A DNA stretch of 64,000 nt. Source: JABDCD01 sp964469525. GTDB lineage: Bacteria; Pseudomonadota; Alphaproteobacteria; Rickettsiales; SXRF01. The stretch is from the NCBI GenBank assembly GCA_964469525.1, contig CAYXYU010000001.1, forward strand, positions 62,001-126,000. The letters are read 5' to 3'. Both the position numbers and the translations under genes were made by a program. The notes beneath the pieces were generated by a model. That model did no database searches, was not told where the DNA came from, and saw nothing but the letters and a program-made list of their open reading frames with translations. Below are positions 47,726-56,303 of this stretch, piece by piece (position 1 is the stretch's first letter; each line of letters begins with the position of its first letter).

Positions 47726-47747
47726 TAGTCGATTCCGCCACATCCGC
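47726..47747 (-). pseudogene. 5' part of a disrupted tRNA-Leu
   Basis: GCGGATGTGGCGGAAT on the minus strand equals the acceptor strand and 5' D-arm of a tRNA-Leu; GCGGATG pairs perfectly with CATCCGC at 47446-47452. The 3' half of the D-arm is missing and the repeat begins at CGACTAGC. Confidence 0.72.
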
Positions 47748-47805
47748 GCACCCACGTGTCATACCCGGGCCTGGCCCGAGTATCCATTGAAAAAATAGCG
47801 CTGGG

Positions 47806-47979
47806 CTAGAGGTGGTTCTGCGCCGTCTGCTGGAAGCTGGCCTCGCAGCCGGGGTATTTATGGCCGTCCGGGCAGGCGGTGTACTGGTAATAGAAGCTGT
47901 CCCAGCCCGTCGTTTCAGGCACCAGCCCGCAGCCGGAGAGGGGAAGCATCAGTAACAGAATGAAAGACAGCTGTCGCAT
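47806..47979 (-). CDS. Small lipoprotein
   Basis: A 57-residue ORF: MRQLSFILLLMLPLSGC is a textbook lipoprotein signal with lipobox LSGC, giving a mature peptide of about 41 residues with two further Cys (TACPDGHKYPGC), perhaps a disulfide. It sits alone between the tRNA-Leu locus and an orphan gene. No family recognised. The rest of 47748-48215 is AT-rich and has no other gene that I can support, only the upstream signals of the next gene. Confidence 0.65.
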   Translation of the reverse strand: MRQLSFILLLMLPLSGCGLVPETTGWDSFYYQYTACPDGHKYPGCEASFQQTAQNHL

Positions 47980-48215
47980 AGGCGGCTATTATATTCATTC
48001 CTATGAATCCGTATGTTACAGTTTTGTGAAATTTGCATAAGCAAGTGATAAAATTAGTTCCGTATTTTAATACAGAGAGTTGCGTTCATACGGTAAAAGT
48101 TATCATACTGTAACAAAACCTTTGGCATCTAAGCCGTTGTCATGAAATTTTAACACACCGATGACAGGCACCGTGTTAGAGTGTAAGAGTAAAAAACCAA
48201 TTTTTGCGGAAGGTT

Positions 48216-48941
48216 ATGACGCCTCTTGAACAACGCATAAATTCCAATATCGACCGACTGATGGAGGAAGCCAAAAGCGGCGAAGGTACGCTTGGACATC
48301 TATTGACCAACAGCTACGATAAAGTTGCTAATGGCGTTGTTGATAAACATAAACTAGCCCAAAGCCGCGATTCTACGTTACCGAACCTTACTCAAGAAGA
48401 ATTACGCCAGAAAATCAATGATGGGATGGATGCGGAAGCAGATAGGCTTAAGAATGGCTTGAAGCAAGCTGCCCAAGGTGAATCCACCCAGAATATGGAT
48501 TTCAGCCAGTTTACCGGCATTGCCCAGGCGGGGAGCGCGGTGCTGGGAGGGGGATTCCTTGAAAAAATAGCCGGACTATTCAGCCTGTCGAATTTCGGCA
48601 TTATCCAAGATCTTTTTTCCGGCTTCATGGCCATGCTCTCAGGCAGGAGTTTTCAGGAGGGAATGCAGGAATCCAAGCTCAACCGTAATATATCCAAATT
48701 GGCAGAAGGCCTGAATGTGGATTCTGCAACGCTCAAAAATGAATTATTGAAAGAGCCCGAGACAGCTGCCGCACCCCCTGCGGGAAATGTCGCCGCGGCC
48801 CAGCAGCAGGCAACAGGGGTTGCACTGGCGGGCACTACGTTGGATCAGGACTACAGCGCATCCAATGGAACTGGAACAGGGGCTGCACCACGTACACCCG
48901 CTCCTCCTCCGCCAGCTGCCGGACTGGTTCCCACTCCCTGA
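48216..48941 (+). CDS. Orphan helical protein with Pro/Ala-rich tail
   Basis: About 241 residues starting at 48216 behind GGAAGG. A charged helical N-terminal half is followed by a hydrophobic-amphipathic region (residues about 100-150: GGFLEKIAGLFSLSNFGIIQDLFSGFMAML) and a low-complexity C-terminus (PAPPPPAAGLVPTP). No signal peptide and no family recognised. TGTCAT (48138) and TTTTAACAC lie upstream, similar to another orphan gene at 43326-44069. Confidence 0.6.
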   Translation: MTPLEQRINSNIDRLMEEAKSGEGTLGHLLTNSYDKVANGVVDKHKLAQSRDSTLPNLTQEELRQKINDGMDAEADRLKNGLKQAAQGESTQNMDFSQFTGIAQAGSAVLGGGFLEKIAGLFSLSNFGIIQDLFSGFMAMLSGRSFQEGMQESKLNRNISKLAEGLNVDSATLKNELLKEPETAAAPPAGNVAAAQQQATGVALAGTTLDQDYSASNGTGTGAAPRTPAPPPPAAGLVPTP

Positions 48942-49027
48942 TTTCCCCAGAAAACCATTTGCCTTTTGGGTTGCCGGATAGTAATCCCTATGGCTCTCTC
49001 AATATATATCGCAAGGGTTTGGCACGC

Positions 49028-50419
49028 ATGAAGGTTACCGAGCTGAAATCACAGGGCCTGAAAAAGGAATTCCGCATCGTTGTCGGCGCGGAGCAGATCA
49101 ACTCGGAAATGGAGCAGGCGCTGCGCCGCGCCGGCGAGCGCGTCAAGATTCCCGGCTTTCGCCCCGGCTATATCCCGCTGAAAATCCTCAAGCAGCGCTA
49201 CGGCAAGAACGTGCAGGGCGACGTGCTGAAGACGGTTATCAACCGTGCCACCACCGAGGCCGTCAACGCACAGAAGCTGCGTCCGGCCCTGACGCCGCAG
49301 ATCAACATCGAGGATTACAAGGACGAGGGCGAACTGACTTTCACCATGGCGGTGGAGACGTTCCCGGACGTGCCTGAAATCGGCTTTGATAAGATCACGC
49401 TTGACCGCAAGACCTTCGAGATCGCCGAATCCGATATCGACGAAGCAGCGCGGCGCATCGCCGAGCGCAGCCCGAAGCTGAACCGCCTGCCGGAAGGCAC
49501 CGCGGCGAAGGAAGGCAATGTGCTAACCATCGACTTCAAAGGCACGATTGACGGCGTCGCATTCGAGGGCGGCACGGCCAGCGATTTTAATCTGGAGCTG
49601 GGCAGCGGCCAGTTCATCGCCGGTTTCGAGGACCAGCTGATCGGGGCGAAGGAAGGGGATGAACGAACTGTGAAGGTTACGTTCCCGAAGGATTACCCGA
49701 GCAAGAATCTGGCCGGTAAAGATGCCGCCTTCGCGGTTGCCGTGAAGGCCGTGCTGGAGAAGGACACGCCGGCGATCGACGACGCCTTCGCCAAAGCACG
49801 CGGTTTCGCCGACCAGCGCGCGTTCCGCGAGGCGGTACGCAACCAGCTGGTGAAGGAGTACGACCAGCTGGTGCGCAATCAACTCAAGAAGCAGCTCTTC
49901 GACCTGCTGGAAGAGAAATATGATTTCGAGCTGCCGTCCGGCATGGTCGAGATGGAGTTCAAGTCGATCTGGGACCGTATGCAGCAGGCCAAGGCCCGCG
50001 GCGAGGATGTCGGCGAGGATAAGAGCGAGCAGGAGCTGAAAGAGGAATACCGGCAGATCGCCCGCCGCCGCGTCAAGCTGGGGCTGCTGCTGGCCGAGAT
50101 CGGCAACCGCAACAAGATCCAGATCTCGCGCGACGAGCTGTCGCGCGCCATGGTGCAGCAGGCGAGCATGTTCCCCGGGCAGGAAAAGAAGGTGATGGAT
50201 TTCTACCGCGACAACCCGGACCGGCTGGAGGACCTGCGCGGCCCGATCCTTGAGGAAAAGGCAGTCGATTTCATCCTCGCCAAGGTCAAGTTCAACGACC
50301 GCAAGGTGACGGTGGAGGATCTGGCCGAGGAAGAAGACGCCGACACGTCGGAGAAGAAAAAGAAGAAGGCCGGCAAATCCGAGGAAGCGCCGAAGAAGAA
50401 GGCCGGCGGGAAGAAGTAG
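49028..50419 (+). CDS. tig: Trigger factor (ribosome-associated chaperone and prolyl isomerase)
   Basis: About 463 residues from the ATG at 49028. The N-terminal ribosome-binding domain has the signature GFRPGYIPLKILKQRYG (the usual GFRxGK tail docking loop has Gly-Tyr here). An FKBP-type PPIase domain (residues about 165-245: GNVLTIDFKGTIDGVAFEGG, GSGQFIAGFEDQLIGAKEGDE) and helical C-terminal arms follow, then a Lys-rich tail (EKKKKKAGKSEEAPKKKAGGK). It assists folding of nascent chains. It precedes clpP and clpX. Confidence 0.96.
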   Translation: MKVTELKSQGLKKEFRIVVGAEQINSEMEQALRRAGERVKIPGFRPGYIPLKILKQRYGKNVQGDVLKTVINRATTEAVNAQKLRPALTPQINIEDYKDEGELTFTMAVETFPDVPEIGFDKITLDRKTFEIAESDIDEAARRIAERSPKLNRLPEGTAAKEGNVLTIDFKGTIDGVAFEGGTASDFNLELGSGQFIAGFEDQLIGAKEGDERTVKVTFPKDYPSKNLAGKDAAFAVAVKAVLEKDTPAIDDAFAKARGFADQRAFREAVRNQLVKEYDQLVRNQLKKQLFDLLEEKYDFELPSGMVEMEFKSIWDRMQQAKARGEDVGEDKSEQELKEEYRQIARRRVKLGLLLAEIGNRNKIQISRDELSRAMVQQASMFPGQEKKVMDFYRDNPDRLEDLRGPILEEKAVDFILAKVKFNDRKVTVEDLAEEEDADTSEKKKKKAGKSEEAPKKKAGGKK

Positions 50420-50423
50420 TCCC

Positions 50424-50585
50424 TGTCGTCCTTCCCCCCCAATTCGCGTTGCGAATTCTAGGGGAATCCATCTACCAGTGCATAAATAGATAACTGATTG
50501 CCATAGAGTTGCCTTGCAACTCGGGCGATGACGGAAGGCATGGATTCCGTCGGAGTTATCCGCGAAGGCGGGAAAGGGAATGACA
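50424..50585. repeat. Palindromic intergenic element between tig and clpP
   Basis: Starts TGTCGTCCTTCCCCC and ends AAAGGGAATGACA, with inner GGGGAATCCATC and its inverted partner GCATGGATTCC. The hairpin AATTCGCGTTGCGAATT is included. No ORF is seen in the 262-bp gap otherwise; the clpP promoter presumably lies in the AT-rich 50595-50680. Confidence 0.65.
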
Positions 50586-50681
50586 ATAACGATAACAAAT
50601 AATTAACCTTTCGCCGCTACACAGAATCGAGTACGGTTCCTATATCTTCTTTATATCTTATTTATTAGTGCAGGATGGGTT

Positions 50682-51326
50682 ATGACCAAAGATGCGTTGG
50701 AAGTGTATAATAACATGCTGGTGCCGATCGTCGTCGAGCAGACGAGCCGCGGCGAGCGCAGCTACGACATCTATTCGCGCCTCCTCAAGGAGCGCATCAT
50801 CTTCCTGGTTGGCCCGGTCGAGGACCATATGGCCTCGCTGGTCTGCGCGCAGTTGCTCTTCCTGGAATCGGAGAATCCCGATAAGGATATCTTCATGTAC
50901 ATCAACTCCCCGGGCGGCATCGTGACTTCGGGTCTCTCCATCTATGACACCATGCAATATATCCGCCCCAAAGTATCCACTCTCTGTTTCGGTCAGGCGG
51001 CGTCGATGGGTTCGCTGCTGCTGGCGGCGGGTGAGCCGGGCATGCGCTACGCGCTGCCCAACGCCCGTATCATGATCCATCAGCCGTCTGGTGGTTTCCA
51101 GGGGCAGGCGACCGATATCGAGATCCATGCTAAGGAGATACTCAGCCTGAAGGCACGCCTGAATCAGATCTATGTCAAACATACCGGCCAGAAGCTGGCG
51201 GTGATCGAAAAGAACATGGAACGCGACAACTTTATGAATTCCGAGGGAGCTAAGGAATTCGGCCTGGTTGACCAGATCGTTGAAAAACGGTCGGCGGAAG
51301 ACTTGCTGGATAAGAAGCCGAAATAA
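50682..51326 (+). CDS. clpP: ATP-dependent Clp protease proteolytic subunit
   Basis: A 214-residue serine protease that forms the double-heptamer chamber used with ClpX. Catalytic triad: Ser in GQAASMGSLLLAAG, His in ARIMIHQPSGG, Asp in ERDNFM. Length and N-terminus (VPIVVEQTSRGERSYDIYSRLLKERIIF) match alphaproteobacterial ClpP. It is followed after 73 bp by clpX. Confidence 0.98.
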   Translation: MTKDALEVYNNMLVPIVVEQTSRGERSYDIYSRLLKERIIFLVGPVEDHMASLVCAQLLFLESENPDKDIFMYINSPGGIVTSGLSIYDTMQYIRPKVSTLCFGQAASMGSLLLAAGEPGMRYALPNARIMIHQPSGGFQGQATDIEIHAKEILSLKARLNQIYVKHTGQKLAVIEKNMERDNFMNSEGAKEFGLVDQIVEKRSAEDLLDKKPK

Positions 51327-51399
51327 GGACTTAGCCTCTGGTAATTGTGCATTAACTACCTACATAGTATAATAGATAGTAACTAAAGGGCCTGAAAAC

Positions 51400-52665
51400 G
51401 TGACCAAATCCGGCAGCCGAGAATCCAAGAACACCCGCTACTGCTCCTTCTGCGGCAAGAGCGAGCACGAGGTCAGGAAACTGATCGCCGGCCCGACGGT
51501 GTTCATCTGCGACGAATGCGTCGTGTTGTGCATGGATATCATTCGTGCCGCCGACAAGGGGGTGCTGGCAAAGGAAGGCGATGACATCGCCAAGCCACAG
51601 GACATCCGCAAGGTGCTCGACGATTACGTGATCGGCCAGGATCAGGCGAAAAAGATTCTCTCGGTCGCTGTGCACAACCACTATAAGCGCATTTCGCTGC
51701 TGGAGAAGAATTCCGACGTTGAGCTGGCCAAGTCGAACATCTTACTGATCGGGCCCACCGGTTCGGGCAAGACGCTGCTGGCGCAGACGCTGGCACGGAT
51801 TCTCGACGTGCCGTTCACCATGGCTGACGCGACGACGCTGACCGAAGCGGGTTATGTCGGCGAGGATGTGGAAAACATTATCCTGCGACTGCTGCAAGCC
51901 GCGGATTATAATGTCGAGCGGGCGCAGCGCGGCATTGTCTATATTGACGAGGTGGACAAGATTTCGCGTAAATCCGACAACCCTTCCATCACCCGCGACG
52001 TATCGGGCGAGGGCGTGCAGCAAGCACTCCTCAAGATCATGGAAGGCACCGTTGCCTCCGTGCCGCCGCAGGGCGGACGCAAGCATCCGCAGCAGGAATT
52101 CCTGCAGGTTGATACGGCGAACATATTATTCATCGTCGGCGGCGCCTTCTCAGGTCTTGAAAAAATCATCGCGGCGCGCGGGCGGGGCACGGCCATCGGC
52201 TTCGGCGCCGATGTGCGCAGCGCGGAAAACCAGCGCGTCGGCGAGCTGTTCTCGAAAGTGGAGCCGGAAGATTTGCTCAAGTTCGGGCTGATTCCTGAAT
52301 TCGTCGGTCGTCTACCCATTATTGCCACGCTGACCGATCTCGATGAGGCGGCGCTGATTTCGATTCTCACTGAGCCGAAGAATGCATTGATCAAGCAGTA
52401 CAGCAAGCTGTTCGAGATGGAAGGCGTGCGCCTGCGCTTCTCCGATGATGCGCTGAAAGCCGTGGCGCTGAAGGCCATCAAGCGCAAGACCGGCGCGCGC
52501 GGTCTGCGCGCCATACTGGAAGGTATCCTGCTCGACTTGATGTATGAGTTGCCGAGCATGCCGAATGTCGAAGAGGTTGTCATCAATGCCGACGTGGTCG
52601 ACAATAATGCGCCGCCGGTAATCGTGCATTCGGAACAGAAGCGCGAATCCAAAAAACCCCACTGA
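51400..52665 (+). CDS. clpX: ATP-dependent Clp protease ATP-binding subunit
   Basis: A 421-residue AAA+ unfoldase. An N-terminal Cys4 zinc-binding domain (YCSFCGKSEHEVRKLIAGP...CDECV) for adaptor binding is followed by Walker A GPTGSGKTLLAQTLARIL, Walker B IVYIDEVDKISRK and the pore and sensor motifs; the ClpP-docking IGF-type loop is expected near GFGADV. GTG start. It unfolds tagged or regulatory proteins for ClpP, central to cell-cycle proteolysis in alphaproteobacteria. lon does not follow it here. Confidence 0.98.
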   Translation: MTKSGSRESKNTRYCSFCGKSEHEVRKLIAGPTVFICDECVVLCMDIIRAADKGVLAKEGDDIAKPQDIRKVLDDYVIGQDQAKKILSVAVHNHYKRISLLEKNSDVELAKSNILLIGPTGSGKTLLAQTLARILDVPFTMADATTLTEAGYVGEDVENIILRLLQAADYNVERAQRGIVYIDEVDKISRKSDNPSITRDVSGEGVQQALLKIMEGTVASVPPQGGRKHPQQEFLQVDTANILFIVGGAFSGLEKIIAARGRGTAIGFGADVRSAENQRVGELFSKVEPEDLLKFGLIPEFVGRLPIIATLTDLDEAALISILTEPKNALIKQYSKLFEMEGVRLRFSDDALKAVALKAIKRKTGARGLRAILEGILLDLMYELPSMPNVEEVVINADVVDNNAPPVIVHSEQKRESKKPH

Positions 52666-52959
52666 TAGTTATAGATCAGAGAAGATAAGTGTGTGTGCTG
52701 AGGAAAAGTACGCGCGCTTAAGCTGATTTTCCGCACCTCTCCGCTTGGAGAGCTATTGCATTTAACCAATCGCTTCGTCTCAAACGGTAGATTTACTGCG
52801 AGCTTCCAAGAATTTTTTTTGAAAAAACCGCACGAATTGCTGTTTACATTTACTTTTTTCCATGCTTACGTCCGAACCGTAGCTTATGGCTGACGCTGTA
52901 GCTTAGAGTTTCAGCCCACTTCTACGCATCTTATAACAAGCAACTAGGGAGTTAGAACA

Positions 52960-53256
52960 ATGAACAAGAATGAACTGATTGCGGAAGTAGCAGACCAGAC
53001 CGAAATCACCAAGGCGAAGGCTGCGGAAGTGATCGATACCTTCATCTCCGTCATCTCGAAGTCGCTGTCGAAGGGCGAGGAAATCCGCCTGGTCGGCTTT
53101 GGCACCTTCACGGTCGTGCATCGCCGCGCCACCGAGGGCCGCAATCCCCGCACCGGCGCCGTCATCAAAATCGCCGCGAGCAACAAGCCGAAATTCAAGC
53201 CCGGCAAGGCGCTCACCGAAGTGGTCAACAAGGCCGCCAAGCGCAAAGCCGCCTAA
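52960..53256 (+). CDS. hup: DNA-binding protein HU
   Basis: A 98-residue HU/IHF-fold protein: MNKNELIAEVADQTEITKAKA, the DNA-clasping arm GFGTFTVVHRRATEGRNPRTG and the C-terminal Lys-rich end. HU bends and coats DNA. It follows clpX after 294 bp; that gap has no ORF, and a TTTACA/AT-rich stretch around 52850 could be its promoter. A strong terminator follows the gene. Confidence 0.96.
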   Translation: MNKNELIAEVADQTEITKAKAAEVIDTFISVISKSLSKGEEIRLVGFGTFTVVHRRATEGRNPRTGAVIKIAASNKPKFKPGKALTEVVNKAAKRKAA

Positions 53257-53282
53257 TTCAGGCAATTTCCTAAGGAAAATGA

Positions 53283-53318
53283 AACGCCCGGGAATGATTT
53301 TCCCGGGCGTTTTTTATG
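53283..53318 (+). terminator. Rho-independent terminator after hup
   Basis: ACGCCCGGGAA ... TTCCCGGGCGT stem followed by a T-run of six on the plus strand. Confidence 0.95.
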
Positions 53319-53379
53319 AAAGAGGCTGTTGCATTGCGCCCGGAAACAGGGTAAAACGCCTGCTCCGCTAAAGAAAGCG

Positions 53380-53455
53380 GGGCGATTAGCTCAGTTGGTA
53401 GAGCATCTCGTTTACACCGAGAGGGTCGGCAGTTCGAGCCTGTCATCGCCCACCA
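53380..53455 (+). tRNA. tRNA-Val (TAC)
   Basis: 76 nt with encoded CCA: acceptor GGGCGAT/ATCGCCC, D-arm GCTC...GAGC, anticodon stem TCTCG/CGAGA with loop TTTACAC (anticodon TAC), T-arm GGCAG-TTCGAGC-CTGTC. All stems pair. Confidence 0.95.
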
Positions 53456-53524
53456 CCCTACGCCTTCGGCTTCGGGTGGCTGACGCCGGTTCGCCCTGTT
53501 TTAAGCGGATATTACACTCCATGC

Positions 53525-53601
53525 GGGGGTGTAGCTCAGTTGGTTAGAGCGTCGCCCTGTCACGGCGAAGGCCGCGGGTTCGAGTCCCGTCACTCCCGCC
53601 A
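53525..53601 (+). tRNA. tRNA-Asp (GTC)
   Basis: 77 nt with encoded CCA: acceptor GGGGGTG/CACTCCC, discriminator G, D-arm GCTC...GAGC, anticodon stem TCGCC/GGCGA with loop CTGTCAC (anticodon GTC), T-arm CGGG-TTCGAGT-CCCG. It lies 69 bp after tRNA-Val, in the same direction. Confidence 0.95.
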
Positions 53602-53706
53602 TTTCCTACCCCAACCCGTTTTCAATCTGTTCTGGCTATCCACCCGGATTAGCGTTACTTATTTAATTATTACAATATCATGGCGATTGCCGATAAGGGT
53701 CGGAAG

Positions 53707-53735
53707 TGTCATAAAAGCTTCATACTTTCTATAAT
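53707..53735 (+). promoter_or_regulatory. Candidate promoter of the coiled-coil orphan gene
   Basis: TGTCAT (53707-53712) and TATAAT (53730-53735) are 17 bp apart, in an AT-rich stretch (53602-53791) with no ORF. The -10 is perfect, the -35 unusual; TGTCATAAA resembles half of a Pho box. Confidence 0.45.
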
Positions 53736-53791
53736 CTTAGGATGGTATAGTATAGAATGTATAACCATACCAACGGCTAAGGACTGCTGCC

Positions 53792-55816
53792 ATGGCGTAT
53801 AAATCAGACCTTGATCCCAGTCAGAAACAAGCGCTTCACGCTGCATTAGATCAGCAGGAAGAGGCGGCACGGAACGCTAGGCAGACCGGCGAATACCTTA
53901 AATTCGCCATGATCGGCCAGGAAGAGTTAGTGGAACAGCGGGGTGAGGATGGAACCCTGCAGAAATCCATCGCTGATTTTGATCGGGATGGTGCAGAACG
54001 GGCAAAAGACCTCGCTGTTATGGAGGTGGCGCAGCTGCAGGAGCGGATAGGCGATAAAGAAAACGGTTGGCTGGATAAAGAGCAGGCGCTTGCCGAAGCC
54101 CTGCTGAAACGGGTTCGGGATGCACAAGGCAGTGCGGCAGATAGCCTGGGTGGTGGTGAGGCGGGTTACGCCGAAGCGGTTCAGAGCGCAGAACAGGCGG
54201 TCGAGAACATCACGGTTGCCAAGACAGCTTTCGAGGCAGCCCGCGCAGAACATGAGGCGCAGGTAACACAGGCTCTGGAAGCATTTAAGCAGCAGGAAGA
54301 TGCTGCCAAAGTTACCGGTCTGACGGGCGATGAGCTTGCAAAATTCCTAGAGTCGGCGACGCAAGCCCGCGATGCGGCAATGAACAGCAGTCATCAGGTG
54401 TATCGCGATACCCTTGCCGGAACGGTTGGCAGCCTGCTGGAGACGGCGGAGACGCGTCACCTGGCGTTGGCGCAGTTCGAACTTGCCGAGGCTGAACGCA
54501 ATCCCGATAGTAAGGCCTCTGACATTGATCATGCGCGGGTCAGGGTTGCCATGCACCAGCGGCTGGCCAATACGGAAGAGTCCGTCACGGAACAGTTACA
54601 GGCTGCCGGCGGCTATCTGGAAGAAGTAGAAAAAGGCAAACAAGCCCGCCTGATGCAGCGGACCGATGATCTTGCACTCTTTGTCGATCATCTGAAGATT
54701 TCCGTCATTGACGAGCACTATGACACTAAAATCAGGGATGCTGAATCCAGGTTCGCCGACGAGGAAGTAACAAACCTGAAACTGGAACAGGAAAAGCTCG
54801 GCGACAAGCTGGGAAAAATCGGTGAAAGACTGGGCGATCAGCTCCGGGAAACCCTTGCCCAGGTTGAGAAGGACGATTCCCGTACGGAAGCTGAAAAACA
54901 GGAAATCCGGATAGCCGCCCTGCGGGATGCCACCAGCTACGAAGGCAGATCCCCCGATCGTTTCATGAGCGATTTCCTGGCAAGCCATGCGCCAGAGATG
55001 GCCCCGGTTAGTATCAAAGAGCGCGCGCAGGCTGCGGGCATCAATGCACGGGACATTGCCACGCTGAAATTGACTGAGGAGGGATTGATCGCGCAGCTCA
55101 AAGGCGATGGCGCCCGGGAAGTGCATCTGGCCAGTAACGAGGAAGCGCTGGATAAGGGGATCGACGTCGAAGGCATGGGCAAAAACGTTCGTATCCTGGT
55201 TGACAAGCATGCTGGCGTGGACGCAGAAACACAGCTAGTCGTACACAATACCGAAAAGCATAATATGTATGTTGGCGGAACAAATGGAGGTAAATCACCT
55301 TCCGCCCGCGATATGGTGGAGATTGCGCAGGCCGTAGGCAATGTGCGCTCCGCCGCAGGCGGGGATCTCAATCTTGATGATCAGGCGCAGATGACGGCCA
55401 TGCAGCTGGATAAGAGTGCGCTGATGAAAGAGCATTGGAATAATTTATCTTCCAAGCAGAGGATGGAAATTTTGCAGAAAACTAGGGGCGGCAAGGGGAA
55501 TTATTATGCCCAGATGGATGTCACTCAACTGGCGCAGGAAGTCCGCATGATGCGTGCCCTGGAGACCAACGAGACTATTGAGCGGGAAGCGGGCATCGCT
55601 GCTGCGGAGCAAGCTGGGAAGGATAGGCTGGCCCAACTTTATCCGGGTAAGTCGGAAAAAGACATTGCCGATATTTATGCCCAGCTGCAGGGCATCAATA
55701 GCGGCCAGGTCTATGGCGGTATGGATCCCAACGAGGTGCTGGTGCGTAACCTCGGGGGGCCCAAGCAGGTGGGGGGTGCCTCTCCCGAACAAGCCGGGCG
55801 GGGCCGGACAAGCTAG
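53792..55816 (+). CDS. Large orphan coiled-coil protein
   Basis: A 674-residue cytosolic-type protein with no signal peptide or membrane helix. Residues about 10-400 are almost wholly charged alpha helix and probably coiled coil (Ala/Glu/Gln/Lys heptads, e.g. QAVENITVAKTAFEAARAEHE, EKLGDKLGKIGERLGDQL). Residues about 430-530 look more globular (VHLASNEEALDKGIDVEGMGKNVRILVD, HNTEKHNMYVGGTNGGKS), and a Gly-rich tail ends the protein. No family recognised. It resembles large effector or scaffold proteins in style only. AAGGA precedes the ATG. It lies between tRNA-Asp and the nuo operon. Confidence 0.7.
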   Translation: MAYKSDLDPSQKQALHAALDQQEEAARNARQTGEYLKFAMIGQEELVEQRGEDGTLQKSIADFDRDGAERAKDLAVMEVAQLQERIGDKENGWLDKEQALAEALLKRVRDAQGSAADSLGGGEAGYAEAVQSAEQAVENITVAKTAFEAARAEHEAQVTQALEAFKQQEDAAKVTGLTGDELAKFLESATQARDAAMNSSHQVYRDTLAGTVGSLLETAETRHLALAQFELAEAERNPDSKASDIDHARVRVAMHQRLANTEESVTEQLQAAGGYLEEVEKGKQARLMQRTDDLALFVDHLKISVIDEHYDTKIRDAESRFADEEVTNLKLEQEKLGDKLGKIGERLGDQLRETLAQVEKDDSRTEAEKQEIRIAALRDATSYEGRSPDRFMSDFLASHAPEMAPVSIKERAQAAGINARDIATLKLTEEGLIAQLKGDGAREVHLASNEEALDKGIDVEGMGKNVRILVDKHAGVDAETQLVVHNTEKHNMYVGGTNGGKSPSARDMVEIAQAVGNVRSAAGGDLNLDDQAQMTAMQLDKSALMKEHWNNLSSKQRMEILQKTRGGKGNYYAQMDVTQLAQEVRMMRALETNETIEREAGIAAAEQAGKDRLAQLYPGKSEKDIADIYAQLQGINSGQVYGGMDPNEVLVRNLGGPKQVGGASPEQAGRGRTS

Positions 55817-55937
55817 TAATCCTAAATCCACCTTAACTTTTGGTGTGCTGCGATGCATGTGGCTACACGTTTTTTCTTTGTATTGCGGTCAAAAAACGTT
55901 ATAACTTAAGGCCGTATATTCCTACGGTTTTTAGTTC

Positions 55938-56303
55938 ATGGATTCCATTCTTTCGCAGTATTTCCCCATCCTCGTGTTTTTCGGTATCGCCTCGGTTCTG
56001 GCGGCGATTATGGTGTTTTTGCCGCTATTTATCGCCCGCCAGCGGCCCGACCGTGAGAAAAACTCGGCCTATGAATGCGGTTTCGAGGCGTTCGGCGACG
56101 CGCGTGGCACGTTCGACGTACGGTTTTACCTGGTGGCCATCCTGTTCATCATTTTCGACCTCGAAGTGGCGTTCCTGTTCCCCTGGGCGGTGTCGCTCGG
56201 CGTGATCGGCCCGGCCGGCTTCTGGTCGATGATGGCGTTCCTGTTCGTCCTCACGGTGGGCTTCATCTACGAATGGAAGAAAGGTGCGCTGGAATGGGAG
56301 TGA
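55938..56303 (+). CDS. nuoA: NADH-quinone oxidoreductase subunit A
   Basis: A 121-residue membrane subunit of complex I with three helices: IFVF-type N-terminus (YFPILVFFGIASVLAAIMVF), the conserved loop KNSAYECGFEAFGDARGTFDVRFYLVAILFIIFDLEVAFLFPWA and a last helix ending EWKKGALEW. First gene of the nuo operon here, 122 bp after the coiled-coil orphan. It overlaps nuoB by 10 bp. Confidence 0.97.
   Translation: MDSILSQYFPILVFFGIASVLAAIMVFLPLFIARQRPDREKNSAYECGFEAFGDARGTFDVRFYLVAILFIIFDLEVAFLFPWAVSLGVIGPAGFWSMMAFLFVLTVGFIYEWKKGALEWE

Noticed and set aside
47442..47747. Group I intron in the outer tRNA-Leu
   Set aside because: The break is in the D-arm rather than the anticodon loop, the insert is too short and carries a complete tRNA, and no intron core motifs are seen.
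48138..53725. True Pho boxes upstream of orphan genes
   Set aside because: Only the first half-site TGTCAT is kept; the second direct repeat CTGTCA is poor at every site, so PhoB control is not claimed.
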